NCBI RefSeq assembly: GCF_030315915.2 | Contig: NZ_CP135990.1 | Span: 1,984,001 to 2,048,000, forward strand | Length of the DNA: 64,000 bases | From: Providencia zhijiangensis | GTDB taxonomy: Bacteria; Pseudomonadota; Gammaproteobacteria; Enterobacterales; Enterobacteriaceae | Direction of reading: 5' to 3' | In this document: positions 35,776 to 46,407 of the stretch, in pieces | Layout of the letters: the number at the start of each line of letters is the position of its first letter | How positions within the stretch are numbered: position 1 is the stretch's first letter | Notes under the pieces: model-generated | What the model was told of the DNA's origin: nothing | Seen by the model: only the letters and a program-made list of their open reading frames with translations | Databases searched by the model: none | Made by a program: the position numbers and the translations under genes

Positions 35776-36465
35776 TTAACGCAGCCTTTCCATTGTGCCA
35801 GATGAACTTAGAAATTCGTTAACACCTTCTGCGTGTTCACTTATTTCTTTCATAGGCTTTCCTTCAGGTGACACAAGAACGTATGTATCATATGAACCGC
35901 CACCATCTTTATATTTATGCTTATTAGTTATCAAATAACCTGAGTATTTTCCTTCATTAATAACATAAAGAGAGTTTCCATCTGTTATAAATTCAATGTC
36001 ATCACTAGTTACTGGGATATTATTAAGGGCATTTATAACCTTATCCCAATTTATTTTATGTATTGCACCAGATGTTGCCCATGCGCTAGTCATAAAATAA
36101 ATACTGTTATCACCACTATAAAAAGAAACACTTCTTATATCATTAATATTTTCCTTTAGGTCGTTACCCGGAATTTCACCAACAATTTTCATGATTCCAT
36201 CTGGTGTGCCTAGCATTAATGCTGTTCCAGTCAAAGACTTAGATGTAAATAAAACCATCTTATCATTAATTAACGCAAAGCTATTGATATCTAATTTACT
36301 CTTTGCGGCCATAACCGCTGGATAATTTATTTTATCTAAGCATAGATTATCTCCACTAATATTAAATCCTTTCATCTCTGACAGAGCACAACTAGCTGAT
36401 ATAGCTGAATTAACAACTAGCAGGCTTGCTGTTAATAATATTATTTTTAAGTTTATAAATTTCAT
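35776..36465 (-). CDS. Secreted protein of unknown function in the late operon
   Basis: A 229-residue protein with a clear signal peptide (LKIILLTASLLVVNSAISAS) and a mature part with two cysteines near the N-terminus (ASCALSEM, DNLCLDK) that could pair. The body is beta-rich (VLFTSKSLTGTALMLG; LYVINEGKYSGYLI). It is more AT-rich than the virion genes around it. It follows the 1122-residue internal protein by 6 bp, so it is late-expressed. Not a recognised virion protein; perhaps a periplasmic conversion or superinfection factor (inference). Confidence 0.7.
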   Translation of the reverse strand: MKFINLKIILLTASLLVVNSAISASCALSEMKGFNISGDNLCLDKINYPAVMAAKSKLDINSFALINDKMVLFTSKSLTGTALMLGTPDGIMKIVGEIPGNDLKENINDIRSVSFYSGDNSIYFMTSAWATSGAIHKINWDKVINALNNIPVTSDDIEFITDGNSLYVINEGKYSGYLITNKHKYKDGGGSYDTYVLVSPEGKPMKEISEHAEGVNEFLSSSGTMERLR

Positions 36466-36471
36466 TTAATC

Positions 36472-39400
36472 CTACTTAAGTTGTTCTTCTACCTGATTAA
36501 GTAATGGTGATAAATAGAAAAGGTTCTGAAATGGTAACAGTTTTCTTACCGACCTGACTTCTCTATCATCAAACTCACCATTCATAACACCTGCGGTAAT
36601 ATTTTGGATATCTCCACCAAGGTCAAATGTAGGGCCTAATAATGCACCGATACCATTACGACTCTGATAGCGTGATGCTGGTGGACCACCAAACATAGCG
36701 CTCATACCGTACGAACCACCGCTGAGATTTTCTAATATGTTATTAGGCTCACCTAGCCAGCCCATCATTCCAGACCAGTCCAAACCCTCTTTCACAAGAT
36801 TAGCTGGTTCAGCATTAATTTCACGCCCTGCCATCATTGATTTTAATACATAAACCAATGAGCCCAATGAAATTTGTAACAGTGCACCGTAGTAGAATGA
36901 AGCATCACCAGACTGAATGCCAGACACTAACGCCCTATTGTGGGTACCAAAGAAGAAGGTTTTAAACTGCATCACAATCTTTCCTAGTTCGCTACTCATC
37001 ATTAATGGAGTGTCGCCAATACCAGGTGTGATTACAGTCGTTCTAACATCTTTCAATACTGCCGCTTGGAAGGTTTCACGAACTACACGGTCATCCCATA
37101 AGTGACTATGACCAGTTAACATGCCGTCTAAATCTTCACCGTGCTTAGAGTATTGCTGAGCTATACGCTCTAACATATTTTTATCAACGCCAAGGTGAGC
37201 CAGCTTTTTTATTTCCTTGCTACTTAATGCATTACCAGCCGCCACCTCTTGCGCAGCTCTGAGTATCTTTGATTGTGTTACAACGCCAGTCCACATCTTC
37301 ATTGTGTCTGTATATTGATTCATCAATGTGAAATTTCCGAACTTTTGTGATGACCATTCTAAACCTCGTTCAATAAAAGTGCGGCGAGCGTAGGGATCGT
37401 TAAGGTCAGCAATAACTTTAGAACGGCTAGATAACGCATATTCAAGGCCTATACCCATTTCACGCAAATCCGCTTTGGCAATCTTCATTGCGCTAATGTC
37501 GGTGAGCATTTTACCCAATGGTTTTAGTGCGCTACGCAAACCATGCTGCATAATAGGTCTGGCCATATCTGGCAATGATGAAATTGTCATGCCGCCAAGC
37601 AAACGTAAAAAGTTAACGTGACGAGCAATGCGACCAGCTCTGACAAAGAAACTTGATGGATCTTTAGGTGCGCCATAGGTACCTAATAACCTGTCACGCA
37701 TGGCTCGAATATCGCGTAAATCAGCATCCCTTCTGGCTTCTAATTTGCCACGTTCTTTTGCGGTTTTAGATTCGGAAATTAACGTATTGTAATCATTAGT
37801 AATGGCTTTGATTTGTGCGTCCATATCCACTCGCCCAAACTGCGCCGTGAGCTCTATTTCTGGTGCTACTTGGCGAATATAGTTTTCCATTACGTAGTTA
37901 ACATCTGACTCTAAAAAGTCTTTAATACGTTCATCTGGAATATTTAACGTACGTGATTTTGTGAAACCTGCACGCTTAGTTAATCCATCAGGGATCAGCT
38001 CACTAGGTACAATGCCAGATGGTGCTCCTATAATTTTATTAATGATATCATCCGCTGCTGCCTCAACCTCTTCACGCGCTAATGGTTCCATTCTGCGCAA
38101 TGCTGCATGGCGACGATTATCATAGCGAGTTAGTGAATTTGCTTTACGTGTTAATTGGCGATACTCGTTTCTAAACTGGCGAGGATTATCTAAAATATCT
38201 AACGAACGCTGGTAAGAAGCCAGTTTATTTTCAGCCTCTTCAATACGCATGAGTTTGCGTTCTAATTGTTCCAGTTTTTTAGTTGGATTTTTTGCTTTAC
38301 GTATTTCAATTTCTGCTGAAACAGTTTCTTTTTCTGCAACTAATTTGCGGTTCTTTTCTATCTCATCCATTAAAAGCTGTTTTTTACCAGACCAGCGTTC
38401 AGCCTCTTTTATTTCAGCGTTCAACTTTTCTGCTTGTGGTGCGGACGCTCTGGCCTGTTCTATTCCTGCATCGGCTTTAGCTAGACTAGATTCAGCTTTA
38501 TAAACTGTGCGCTGATTCATTTCCTGTAACCAATCAGCAATAATATTTCTAAATTCAGCCCGATCATTCAGTATTTTGTCGAACTTATAAATGCGAGGAA
38601 AATAGCTTTCTGCTGTTGATACAGTTATCCCTTCACGCAAGATGCCAAGCTCAACCATGCGATCCTTGGTCTTTTCAACAATAGGACGCACCGCTCTTGC
38701 TGCTTCTGCGACTTCTGGTATTGCATGGCGATCATTATTGCGCATAGCATCACCAACTTGCTCACTAAACTCATATAAGCTTAATCGACTACCGTCACGC
38801 TCTTTGGCTTTTTTGCGATAGGTTTTATAAAAATCTTTGGTTGATTCAACTTGCTTATAAACAAGCGTTTCATAGCCTCTTACCTTGGTTTCTACAGCTG
38901 TAAACGAAGCAATACCTTCTTCATTTTTTGCAAAGGTAAAATTGTTCTCTGCAAGCTGCTGGTTAATTTGCCGTGCTGTTTTTGATGGTGACTGAGCTAC
39001 TCGCCCAACAGGACTAACATTCATTGTTCTGTTAATAAATGATGGTCCTTTCAATGTTTCCTGTTCTAACGTGGTCTCAGGGACTTCCATTGCACCTACA
39101 CTAGTATTATCAGGAATATTTTGTTGTATTGTCTGCTGTTCGCCTAACACATCATTTTTAAACTTACTGACTATCTGCCCTCTGTTTTTAACTAACTGAG
39201 CAGCAGAGCCAAGTAATCCACCTAACATAGCATCAAACGTTACGTTCAATGCGCTTTCTTCAAGCGTTCTAGTCTCTTGGGTAGCAGATAACGCCAATTC
39301 AGAAGCAACACCACCAAGCGCGTTAGAAACCGCAAATTTACTGGCGGTAGCTAATACATCCCCGCCACGCGCAATAGTACCTGCAGGTACCATCATTGCT

Positions 39401-39840
39401 GCTACGTTTATAGGATCAATTACCCCCATCGCTATGCTTGAAATTAATCCAGCTCCACCAGCATCTTGCAGCAATTGCCTATCTTGAATTTGTCTATTAA
39501 TACGCTGTTTTATTGCTGATGTTTCCTCTGGTGATTTAGAGTGAATAAAAGCATCTGCAAAATCTTCATAGCCAGATAATGTGCGTTCATCATCGAATGG
39601 ATTATAACCGTCTTGTTCTTCGAACTGATTAAAAGGCATGGTAGCGATTAAACTACCTACTGAGTTATCAATCCTAAATGCTGCATCACGTAGCCTAGAA
39701 ACCTCATTTTTATCACTGAAAGGGTTTGCAGCATCAAGAATACCTACATCATTTGATTCACCATATTGAGGTTCAGGTTGTTTAATTGAAGCAATATCAG
39801 CGCCCATTACATCATTTGGATCCATTTCATAAATAGGCAT
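36472..39840 (-). CDS. Large internal virion / DNA-ejection protein
   Basis: A 1122-residue protein in the place of T7 gp16-type core proteins. Features: two Ala/Gly-rich hydrophobic stretches (GLISSIAMGVIDPINVAAMM; ALGGVASELALS) and a long charged coiled-coil segment around residues 450-560 rich in Lys/Glu. A further hydrophobic segment lies near 960-985 (ALLQISLGSLVYVLKSMM). Such proteins leave the capsid with DNA and help form a channel across the envelope. No catalytic motif is evident. Confidence 0.75.
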   Translation of the reverse strand: MPIYEMDPNDVMGADIASIKQPEPQYGESNDVGILDAANPFSDKNEVSRLRDAAFRIDNSVGSLIATMPFNQFEEQDGYNPFDDERTLSGYEDFADAFIHSKSPEETSAIKQRINRQIQDRQLLQDAGGAGLISSIAMGVIDPINVAAMMVPAGTIARGGDVLATASKFAVSNALGGVASELALSATQETRTLEESALNVTFDAMLGGLLGSAAQLVKNRGQIVSKFKNDVLGEQQTIQQNIPDNTSVGAMEVPETTLEQETLKGPSFINRTMNVSPVGRVAQSPSKTARQINQQLAENNFTFAKNEEGIASFTAVETKVRGYETLVYKQVESTKDFYKTYRKKAKERDGSRLSLYEFSEQVGDAMRNNDRHAIPEVAEAARAVRPIVEKTKDRMVELGILREGITVSTAESYFPRIYKFDKILNDRAEFRNIIADWLQEMNQRTVYKAESSLAKADAGIEQARASAPQAEKLNAEIKEAERWSGKKQLLMDEIEKNRKLVAEKETVSAEIEIRKAKNPTKKLEQLERKLMRIEEAENKLASYQRSLDILDNPRQFRNEYRQLTRKANSLTRYDNRRHAALRRMEPLAREEVEAAADDIINKIIGAPSGIVPSELIPDGLTKRAGFTKSRTLNIPDERIKDFLESDVNYVMENYIRQVAPEIELTAQFGRVDMDAQIKAITNDYNTLISESKTAKERGKLEARRDADLRDIRAMRDRLLGTYGAPKDPSSFFVRAGRIARHVNFLRLLGGMTISSLPDMARPIMQHGLRSALKPLGKMLTDISAMKIAKADLREMGIGLEYALSSRSKVIADLNDPYARRTFIERGLEWSSQKFGNFTLMNQYTDTMKMWTGVVTQSKILRAAQEVAAGNALSSKEIKKLAHLGVDKNMLERIAQQYSKHGEDLDGMLTGHSHLWDDRVVRETFQAAVLKDVRTTVITPGIGDTPLMMSSELGKIVMQFKTFFFGTHNRALVSGIQSGDASFYYGALLQISLGSLVYVLKSMMAGREINAEPANLVKEGLDWSGMMGWLGEPNNILENLSGGSYGMSAMFGGPPASRYQSRNGIGALLGPTFDLGGDIQNITAGVMNGEFDDREVRSVRKLLPFQNLFYLSPLLNQVEEQLK

Positions 39841-39842
39841 GG

Positions 39843-42800
39843 CTATTCTCTCCCGAACATGGTGTTGAGTGTATTACTGAAGCCATAATCAATCGGATCA
39901 GGCTTAGCGTTACCTTCTAATATCTCACGCTCTTTCTTAGCCTCTTGATATGTTTTCTGGCGTTTATCCATAACCTCACGGTACATTGGTGATGATGATT
40001 GCTCAGGTTTAAAGCGTGATGGCATACCGCTATCACCAAGGAAAGGTGTAAACATAGGGATGCCGTCACTACCAGTTTGTTTTAGCATGATTGCATAACT
40101 GTAATCACGAGCTGTCACCGCATCAGGAACTAAAACAAATTCAGCATCGCCAGGCATGCCACCAAACACTTTAGATTTAAGCTGTTTTTGCTCTTCTTGC
40201 CATTGACCAATGATCCAGTTACCAGCACCGCTTTCATTAGTGCCGTAAACAGCTTCAGGAGCATAACGCATAACTTCATCTTTACCGTTTATTGATGTAA
40301 CGCCCCATGTTTTCTTAACTTGTGCATCCGTCATTTTTTTAGCTAAATCAGGATCACCGCCAGTACTAGCAAAATTCGCATCATAAAGCGTTTGATAATC
40401 TCGCATATATTCACGGTTGCTAATGCTAGGCTTTGTAACATTAGGTGATGAGAAACCACCTAAGGCAAAGAAACTATTAATATTACCTTGCGCTGCTTTG
40501 TCTCTTTCTTTGCTATATTTCTTATCACGCATCTGTTCGGCGATAATCGCCTTGGTTCTATCGTTCTGCTCATAGGTTAGGTTGTATGCAATATCTATTG
40601 CCTTTTCACTATCCATACCTGATCGAGTTAAGTCATAGATTTTTCCATAGTAAGCCATGGCGTCAGTAGATAACCCATTAATAGCAGATGGATTATTATC
40701 AAATATCTGTCCGTACATTTTAGCCATTGGAATGACTAATTCAGGGTTTCTTGATGTTGAACCAGTCACCAGTTTTGATTTAATTTGCGATGGAATAATT
40801 CCAGTACGGCTAGATATTTCAGCTACTGCATTTAAACTATTCTCATCACGAATATTGAATGATGATTCGATACTGTTTGCAAAGTAGTTGTCTGCTGCAT
40901 CCTGATTGCTTTTATCGTTAGGATCTAGCGGGAAGTTATTCTGTATAGATAACTGAAGACGATTTGCAGAAAACACCTTGTCTTGCGCTTTGATGTTGCT
41001 ATCAACAAACTTACCGAATTTTTCCCAGCGCTGCATTTTACTTGCGTAATTGCTTTCAGATGGATCCGGCATGATGCTATTTAATAATGAGCGTTGAGCC
41101 TGTGGCGTCATATCTTTAGCTGCTGATATCAATCCAGCATATCGCTTAGCTTCTCGCATATCCGCTATCATTGCAGTGCCTTTGTCATAACCAAAAGCAG
41201 AAATAATAGTTTTTTCAGATGGCGCATTAGGTGCATCAAGACCGTTTTCCCATGCGGCGTAGGAATCAGAAATAGTAGTTCCAAGTTCAGTTTGTAATTG
41301 TTGCTGGCGTTGCTTGTCCATTTGCTCAGCTTGCTTTAAGTATTTTGCCTGGTCTGACTCGTCAAGTGCATCGAAAGCTACCGAACCAGTTAAGCGTTTT
41401 GGTTGGCGATCAGATTTAGGTAAACTTGTTAAACCTAATGCGCTCTGCATTCCATTCGATATCTGCTCTGGTGTATAGTCAATTTTATGGCCTTTATTCT
41501 CTTGCGTAATAATTGCCATAGTTATTTTTGTCAGGGTATTTAAATCGGTCAAATCAAGAGGAACATCCCTATCTACACCGATATATTCCGAAACAAACTT
41601 AATATATGCCTCAGTATCATTTTTATCTATTTTACCAGGTGGAGCCCACCGCGTGATGATCTGCTCAGGAGTTACATACCCTTGCCTTGAATAAGATAAT
41701 AAGTTTTTACCTAGTGCCCTGATCCCATGCTCTGGTGTTTCAAATTGCACAAATCTCCCATCACTACCTAGCTGTCCAACCCAGTTGTTTTCTTTTGAAA
41801 ATTCAATGTTGCCCGGGTTATTATTTCTTAACCCTCTTGCTTTTCTCTTGTCATCGCCATTTTGAGAATAAAAATAATCCTGCTGATTGTGCAGGCTTTC
41901 TGCGTATGCCGTTGCATCATCCGGGTTATCAAAAACGCCTAAATGGTTTCCTGTTTCTTCAAAGAGTGCGATAGCTTCATCATCAGAAAGCAATCGACCA
42001 TCATCACTGACAGTTGGAATTAATACTTCGCCCTGGTCGGTACCAATTGAAATAGTCCTTACCGTACTAATCGAACCGTCTTTATTTTTAACAGTTGGTC
42101 TGTTAAGTAAATTGATGTTGCCCTGCTCAACCATACCTTTGGTTGAACCAACTGAACCGCCGTAATACGCTGATGAACGACTGACACCGCCGTTATCTGA
42201 TGGCTCCCCATTCTGCTGCATAAACTGCATATAATCAGAGCCTATCTGATTTTCAATGGCTCTCTTTGCTGTAGCTGTTTTAAACTCTTGCTTTTCTGCA
42301 ATAATTTTTTCATCACTCCAGCCACGAGCCAACCCATACTCTTCAATTTGATTAAACACTTGGCGATGTGCTGATACATAAGCATTATTATCAGCATACA
42401 AAGCGGACGCTGATTCCGAATTTATTTTTTTTGTTGCTTCGTATTGCTCCTGTTCAAATGATTGAATTTGCCCCATTTCATGCTTATTAGCCTGAGAGCT
42501 AAACTGCAATCGCATTTCTTTTGCTTGCTGTGCAAACATGCTTTTTATTGCATCATCCTGCAACGTTACTGCTATTTCACCAGCGGCATTATCAAATGCT
42601 TGCTCAAACTCATAACCTTTACCAATGGCATTTTTACCTTGCTTAGCAAGTAAGCCATTGCGCGGATCGTTCATCAGTTCATTGGCTTTTTGTCTAAGCT
42701 GCAATGATGCATCTTGTGCCAGAGCCACATTAGCCCGTTGCTTCGCTTCAGCGAATACACCAGCATATTGCTCAGCAACTTGACCAATACCCGCCCCGAA

Positions 42801-42890
42801 ATGCTCAGGGCTAGATTGAACGCTAAAGCCATTATTTGGCAACGGTGATGAACTAACCTGTTGTTCTTTATACGTTGGTACAATTGGCAT
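39843..42890 (-). CDS. Internal virion protein with a muramidase-like domain
   Basis: A 1015-residue protein starting MPIVPTYKEQQVSSSPLPNN. Residues about 345-480 contain RGLRNNNPGNIEF and then FETPEHGIRALGKNLLSY. The RNNNPGN motif is typical of phage structural proteins with peptidoglycan-degrading domains. Just before it is a module LIPTVSDDGRLLSDDEAIAL seen in other virion proteins. The rest is helical and Gln-rich. It likely opens the cell wall during DNA injection (inference). It lies between the gp14-like and gp16-like genes, as T7 gp15 does. Confidence 0.75.
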   Translation of the reverse strand: MPIVPTYKEQQVSSSPLPNNGFSVQSSPEHFGAGIGQVAEQYAGVFAEAKQRANVALAQDASLQLRQKANELMNDPRNGLLAKQGKNAIGKGYEFEQAFDNAAGEIAVTLQDDAIKSMFAQQAKEMRLQFSSQANKHEMGQIQSFEQEQYEATKKINSESASALYADNNAYVSAHRQVFNQIEEYGLARGWSDEKIIAEKQEFKTATAKRAIENQIGSDYMQFMQQNGEPSDNGGVSRSSAYYGGSVGSTKGMVEQGNINLLNRPTVKNKDGSISTVRTISIGTDQGEVLIPTVSDDGRLLSDDEAIALFEETGNHLGVFDNPDDATAYAESLHNQQDYFYSQNGDDKRKARGLRNNNPGNIEFSKENNWVGQLGSDGRFVQFETPEHGIRALGKNLLSYSRQGYVTPEQIITRWAPPGKIDKNDTEAYIKFVSEYIGVDRDVPLDLTDLNTLTKITMAIITQENKGHKIDYTPEQISNGMQSALGLTSLPKSDRQPKRLTGSVAFDALDESDQAKYLKQAEQMDKQRQQQLQTELGTTISDSYAAWENGLDAPNAPSEKTIISAFGYDKGTAMIADMREAKRYAGLISAAKDMTPQAQRSLLNSIMPDPSESNYASKMQRWEKFGKFVDSNIKAQDKVFSANRLQLSIQNNFPLDPNDKSNQDAADNYFANSIESSFNIRDENSLNAVAEISSRTGIIPSQIKSKLVTGSTSRNPELVIPMAKMYGQIFDNNPSAINGLSTDAMAYYGKIYDLTRSGMDSEKAIDIAYNLTYEQNDRTKAIIAEQMRDKKYSKERDKAAQGNINSFFALGGFSSPNVTKPSISNREYMRDYQTLYDANFASTGGDPDLAKKMTDAQVKKTWGVTSINGKDEVMRYAPEAVYGTNESGAGNWIIGQWQEEQKQLKSKVFGGMPGDAEFVLVPDAVTARDYSYAIMLKQTGSDGIPMFTPFLGDSGMPSRFKPEQSSSPMYREVMDKRQKTYQEAKKEREILEGNAKPDPIDYGFSNTLNTMFGRE

Positions 42891-42900
42891 GCATCACCCC

Positions 42901-43479
42901 TTAGAAGCTAAAGCGATTTGTACCGCTTTTCTTTGCAATATCGAATAGGTTATTACTAGAACTACCGCTTGCAGCCTTAGTCGCTGTACCCGAGAATGGA
43001 TTCCATGTACCGCCAGCCATTTGATAAGCACCATAAGCTTTAAGTGGAGTGGTAAGTAATGTTTGCATCATGCCATTATTGCCTTGTTTTTTAGCCATTT
43101 CACCCTGTAGCCTATCATTCGCAGCTTGCATTCTTAGCCCGTACGCTTCACGTTGAGCGTTATTAACCATGGTTAAGGCATCTAGCTCCCCCATTGCAGC
43201 AGTATCACCAAAAATATCAAGAGCACCTGACGAACTTAAATCAAGGCCACTCGCTGACATTGCCGCAGCCTGTGACCCAGCTAATTGCCGCGTGCGTGAA
43301 CGCTGTTTCTCTGCTTCGGCATTACCACGATTGATAGAATCATTTGCTGCTTGCTCATTTATCTGAGCGTTAGTTTCTGCCATTTGCGATTGAAACTTAG
43401 CATCTTTACTTTGTGATGTTGCCTGTAGTAATGATGAGCCGATAGCAATCCCTGCCATTACAAACATTGGGTTACACAT
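42901..43479 (-). CDS. Internal virion protein, T7 gp14-like
   Basis: A 192-residue protein with a hydrophobic N-terminus (MCNPMFVMAGIAIGSSLLQA), an alanine/glutamine-rich helical middle (AETNAQINEQAANDSINRGN) and a Gly/Ser-rich end. Organisation and position match the small ejection proteins of T7-like podoviruses. It overlaps the next upstream gene by one base. Confidence 0.7.
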   Translation of the reverse strand: MCNPMFVMAGIAIGSSLLQATSQSKDAKFQSQMAETNAQINEQAANDSINRGNAEAEKQRSRTRQLAGSQAAAMSASGLDLSSSGALDIFGDTAAMGELDALTMVNNAQREAYGLRMQAANDRLQGEMAKKQGNNGMMQTLLTTPLKAYGAYQMAGGTWNPFSGTATKAASGSSSNNLFDIAKKSGTNRFSF

Positions 43480-43949
43480 TATTTAGCCCTCATCGTGAAT
43501 TTGTGAAATGGATAATTAAGTGCGCCAATAGGCTGTGCATCTTCTAACTTAAACCCTAACCAATGCAGCCAACTCTTAGCAACGTAATTGCGCTCATCAA
43601 CGTAATTAAGTAGTTCAGGATAGATATGCAGCATTAAACCAACGAATGGCTTGCAGCGGCGTAGAAAAGCTTTTTGATGCCTCTCTAAAATATCTGAACC
43701 AACTAACCAGGGGATCCCAACTCCACCAATAATGGACGCCGGAGACACACCAAAGATAGCCGCTACTTCACCATTGAAAATGGCGGCCCATGATTTTGTA
43801 GATAGTCTGATGCCTGATGCTAAAACCTCATCAGGCGTTGATAAGTTCATTGCATAGAATTCATCGATATCAGCCTGTCTAACATGCGGTACCAATGCTT
43901 TAGCGTGATCTAATGTTGCAGGTACGATTTGAACAATGCTCTTCGCCAT
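43479..43949 (-). CDS. GNAT-like phage protein, T7 gp13-like
   Basis: About 156 residues. The architecture suggests an acetyltransferase fold: ATLDHAKALVPHVRQADIDE, then WAAIFNGEVAAIFGV, and SWLHWLGFKLED near the end. This is the type found in T7 gp13-like proteins. The start MAKSIVQIV follows a G-rich RBS (GGGGGG). Enzymatic activity is unproven. Confidence 0.65.
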   Translation of the reverse strand: MAKSIVQIVPATLDHAKALVPHVRQADIDEFYAMNLSTPDEVLASGIRLSTKSWAAIFNGEVAAIFGVSPASIIGGVGIPWLVGSDILERHQKAFLRRCKPFVGLMLHIYPELLNYVDERNYVAKSWLHWLGFKLEDAQPIGALNYPFHKFTMRAK

Positions 43950-43950
43950 A

Positions 43951-46407
43951 TTAGAAGCCCCCCACATCTAAACGAGGTATAACCGCTAAGATAGATAGAG
44001 GTAATGGATCAGACTGTCTGACATACACACGGCCGTTTTTGCTCCATTGTGCATCAAGGTTAATTTCGACTACGCCAGTAGCGTCATCAACCGGGTTATC
44101 ATAGAACTCGAATTCACGCTGTGGATATTCATATAGTCGGTCTTTTTCGGTACCAGCAAATATCCCTCGGCTTGAATTGACAATAAGGCTTGCCGTCTTA
44201 ACCAGTTTCTTTTTGTCGAGTAGCGTTTCTTGTCCATTGATATGAATATCTAAGGTTTCCATATCACTCACGTACGGTAAGCCGATGTGAACAACTACCG
44301 CCGGCTCTTCCAGCATTACAGAACCGCCGGAGACTTTTTGCTGAGGTAATACGTTTGCATCGGCTAAAATGCTGGTGCTTTTACCTTCGATATGTTGTAA
44401 GCCTTCAAAACGGAAACGCGCAAAGCCCCATTCGCTTAACGGCTTATCCTGTAGCAATTCAGGCACATCACGATTAGGTGACACCCTCACACCATGAGTA
44501 GTAAAAAACTCAGTAATTTCACAGCGTAGTGTTTTCTGTTCGTCATTCTCAAAGTAAGGTAAGTGAATAGCGTTACCGATATCACTCTCTTTAAAAATGG
44601 CATTACTGGCGGTTATGGCGATATCACCTTCGTACGTCCAGTTATCGACGGTAGTTAGAATTACAGTGCTAGTCTCATCCTTATTTCTGCCGTCATAACT
44701 TAGGCCTGAATCAACAAAGAAAGCGTCTTCTGTCTTAGTAAATAAACGGCTACTTAATCGCTCTATATAACGTACGGTACCGCCACCAACTTTACGGCAT
44801 ACAATGAAGTAAACCGCATCTTCATTGCCTTCACTGATGCTACATGTTGATTCAAATTGCCCGTCAGTGTCTTGTGGTGCCCAAGCAAATACTTGCTGCT
44901 CTCTTAAGTACGTTAGTGAAAGTAATTTACCGTCGTCACGAATACACCAGGCGATTGAGTAAGGAACGATAGTGAATGCCCAATCAATAATCTGGTGGCG
45001 CTGAAACAGGTGATTAGCCATGATGGTAAGGTCAGTGCCTTGGTACCCATCAACGTCGAATGAATACGCTAGATCACGCACTGCGCTACCTTTTTCTTGG
45101 ATGTACAAAGCAATATTGGCAACAGAAATCGGAGGTACATCGCTACAACCATTGGCACCTTGCGAGGAGAAAGAGAAACTACTAGGCGTTAATACTTTGT
45201 TCTGATCCCCAGTGATTTGATACTCACCACCAGAGGTTAAAGCCACCAGCGAACCCACATCAATTAAGTGACGAATTTCATTAACTTGGCGCCCTGCATA
45301 GGTATAGATGATACGGTCATCATCTTGTATAGGGTTATTCTTGCCAAAGTCTTTATAGTCCCCACTACGGCTAGCCCAAATGGTTTGTGGATATGCGCGG
45401 GAACCAGCAAAAAATAAGCGCTGCTGATAATACATAACGGTGCTTGGGTAGCCGTCTACATCATTCCAAACCGAACGCGCCCATTTGTATGTGGCATTGC
45501 TTTCACCAACTGCGTTTGATGGAATGTAAGAAATAACTTTGCCAGTTGCTGTTAAGCCGTCAGCACTGACAGAATTGATTTTAACAATACCAAATCCACT
45601 ATGAAGGTATTCCCACTGGATCCCTGTATCACCGCCCCATCCATCCCAGCTCATACCTTCTGTATGTGACGGCCTCAATGTTCCGCTTTTACCTGATGTG
45701 TTTGCTCTGTAGTAATTAGAACCGGCACGGCGCTGATCATTCTTATTGGTTGTTTTATCCGTTTCCCACACAGGAACAGCATCAACCTCCTGCTGCTCTA
45801 TATAGATTTGCTTACCGACCAACTCAGCGCCAAAAATATTATGAGTTGCAGTTAGTGTCACCTCGCCAGTGCTAGCGCTAACGTAAACCTTTCGCTCTTT
45901 ATCAACATTGATATCTTCGAATGGACCATTACGCGTTTCAACGGGTACCAGCTTCCAATCGTCATGATCATAGCGCTGTAGTTCCATTGGTGGATAATCA
46001 GCATGTACGATGGTCATTACGTCTGCTGACTGCGTGAATTTTAAGTTGAATAGGTCAGCTTCTTTGTATTGCGTAGCTAGTTCGAATACTTCACCTTTAT
46101 GCTCACCATCTGCATAAAGTACCTGCCCACCGTCTTTAATGACACGCATGTACTTATCACCCATTTCAAGGGCGTATGTTTGCACTGTGCTGAATTGGAA
46201 CGGGATCAGGCGGCATTTCTTGTTAGGGTATTTTGCCGCTGCAATAAACTTGGTACCCGGTCTATTTTCAATGCCGCCATATTGCCGCACGAGAAAGTTT
46301 TCACACTTCCGCAAAGCGGTTGAGTACTTCGCTAAGTCGATGCGACCATAAAGGCTAGGTGCGATTTCGCCACCAGAAAAACTAGGTTGAATAATGCTAT
46401 ATGCCAT
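43951..46407 (-). CDS. Tail nozzle / tubular protein
   Basis: An 818-residue beta-rich protein starting MAYSIIQPSFSGGEIAPSLY, with GRIDLAKYSTALRKCENFLV and GGIENRPGTKFIAAAKYPNK. This opening is diagnostic for the nozzle proteins of BPP-1-like podoviruses. It forms the tip of the short tail below the adaptor. Its start overlaps the adaptor stop by one base. Confidence 0.8.
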   Translation of the reverse strand: MAYSIIQPSFSGGEIAPSLYGRIDLAKYSTALRKCENFLVRQYGGIENRPGTKFIAAAKYPNKKCRLIPFQFSTVQTYALEMGDKYMRVIKDGGQVLYADGEHKGEVFELATQYKEADLFNLKFTQSADVMTIVHADYPPMELQRYDHDDWKLVPVETRNGPFEDINVDKERKVYVSASTGEVTLTATHNIFGAELVGKQIYIEQQEVDAVPVWETDKTTNKNDQRRAGSNYYRANTSGKSGTLRPSHTEGMSWDGWGGDTGIQWEYLHSGFGIVKINSVSADGLTATGKVISYIPSNAVGESNATYKWARSVWNDVDGYPSTVMYYQQRLFFAGSRAYPQTIWASRSGDYKDFGKNNPIQDDDRIIYTYAGRQVNEIRHLIDVGSLVALTSGGEYQITGDQNKVLTPSSFSFSSQGANGCSDVPPISVANIALYIQEKGSAVRDLAYSFDVDGYQGTDLTIMANHLFQRHQIIDWAFTIVPYSIAWCIRDDGKLLSLTYLREQQVFAWAPQDTDGQFESTCSISEGNEDAVYFIVCRKVGGGTVRYIERLSSRLFTKTEDAFFVDSGLSYDGRNKDETSTVILTTVDNWTYEGDIAITASNAIFKESDIGNAIHLPYFENDEQKTLRCEITEFFTTHGVRVSPNRDVPELLQDKPLSEWGFARFRFEGLQHIEGKSTSILADANVLPQQKVSGGSVMLEEPAVVVHIGLPYVSDMETLDIHINGQETLLDKKKLVKTASLIVNSSRGIFAGTEKDRLYEYPQREFEFYDNPVDDATGVVEINLDAQWSKNGRVYVRQSDPLPLSILAVIPRLDVGGF

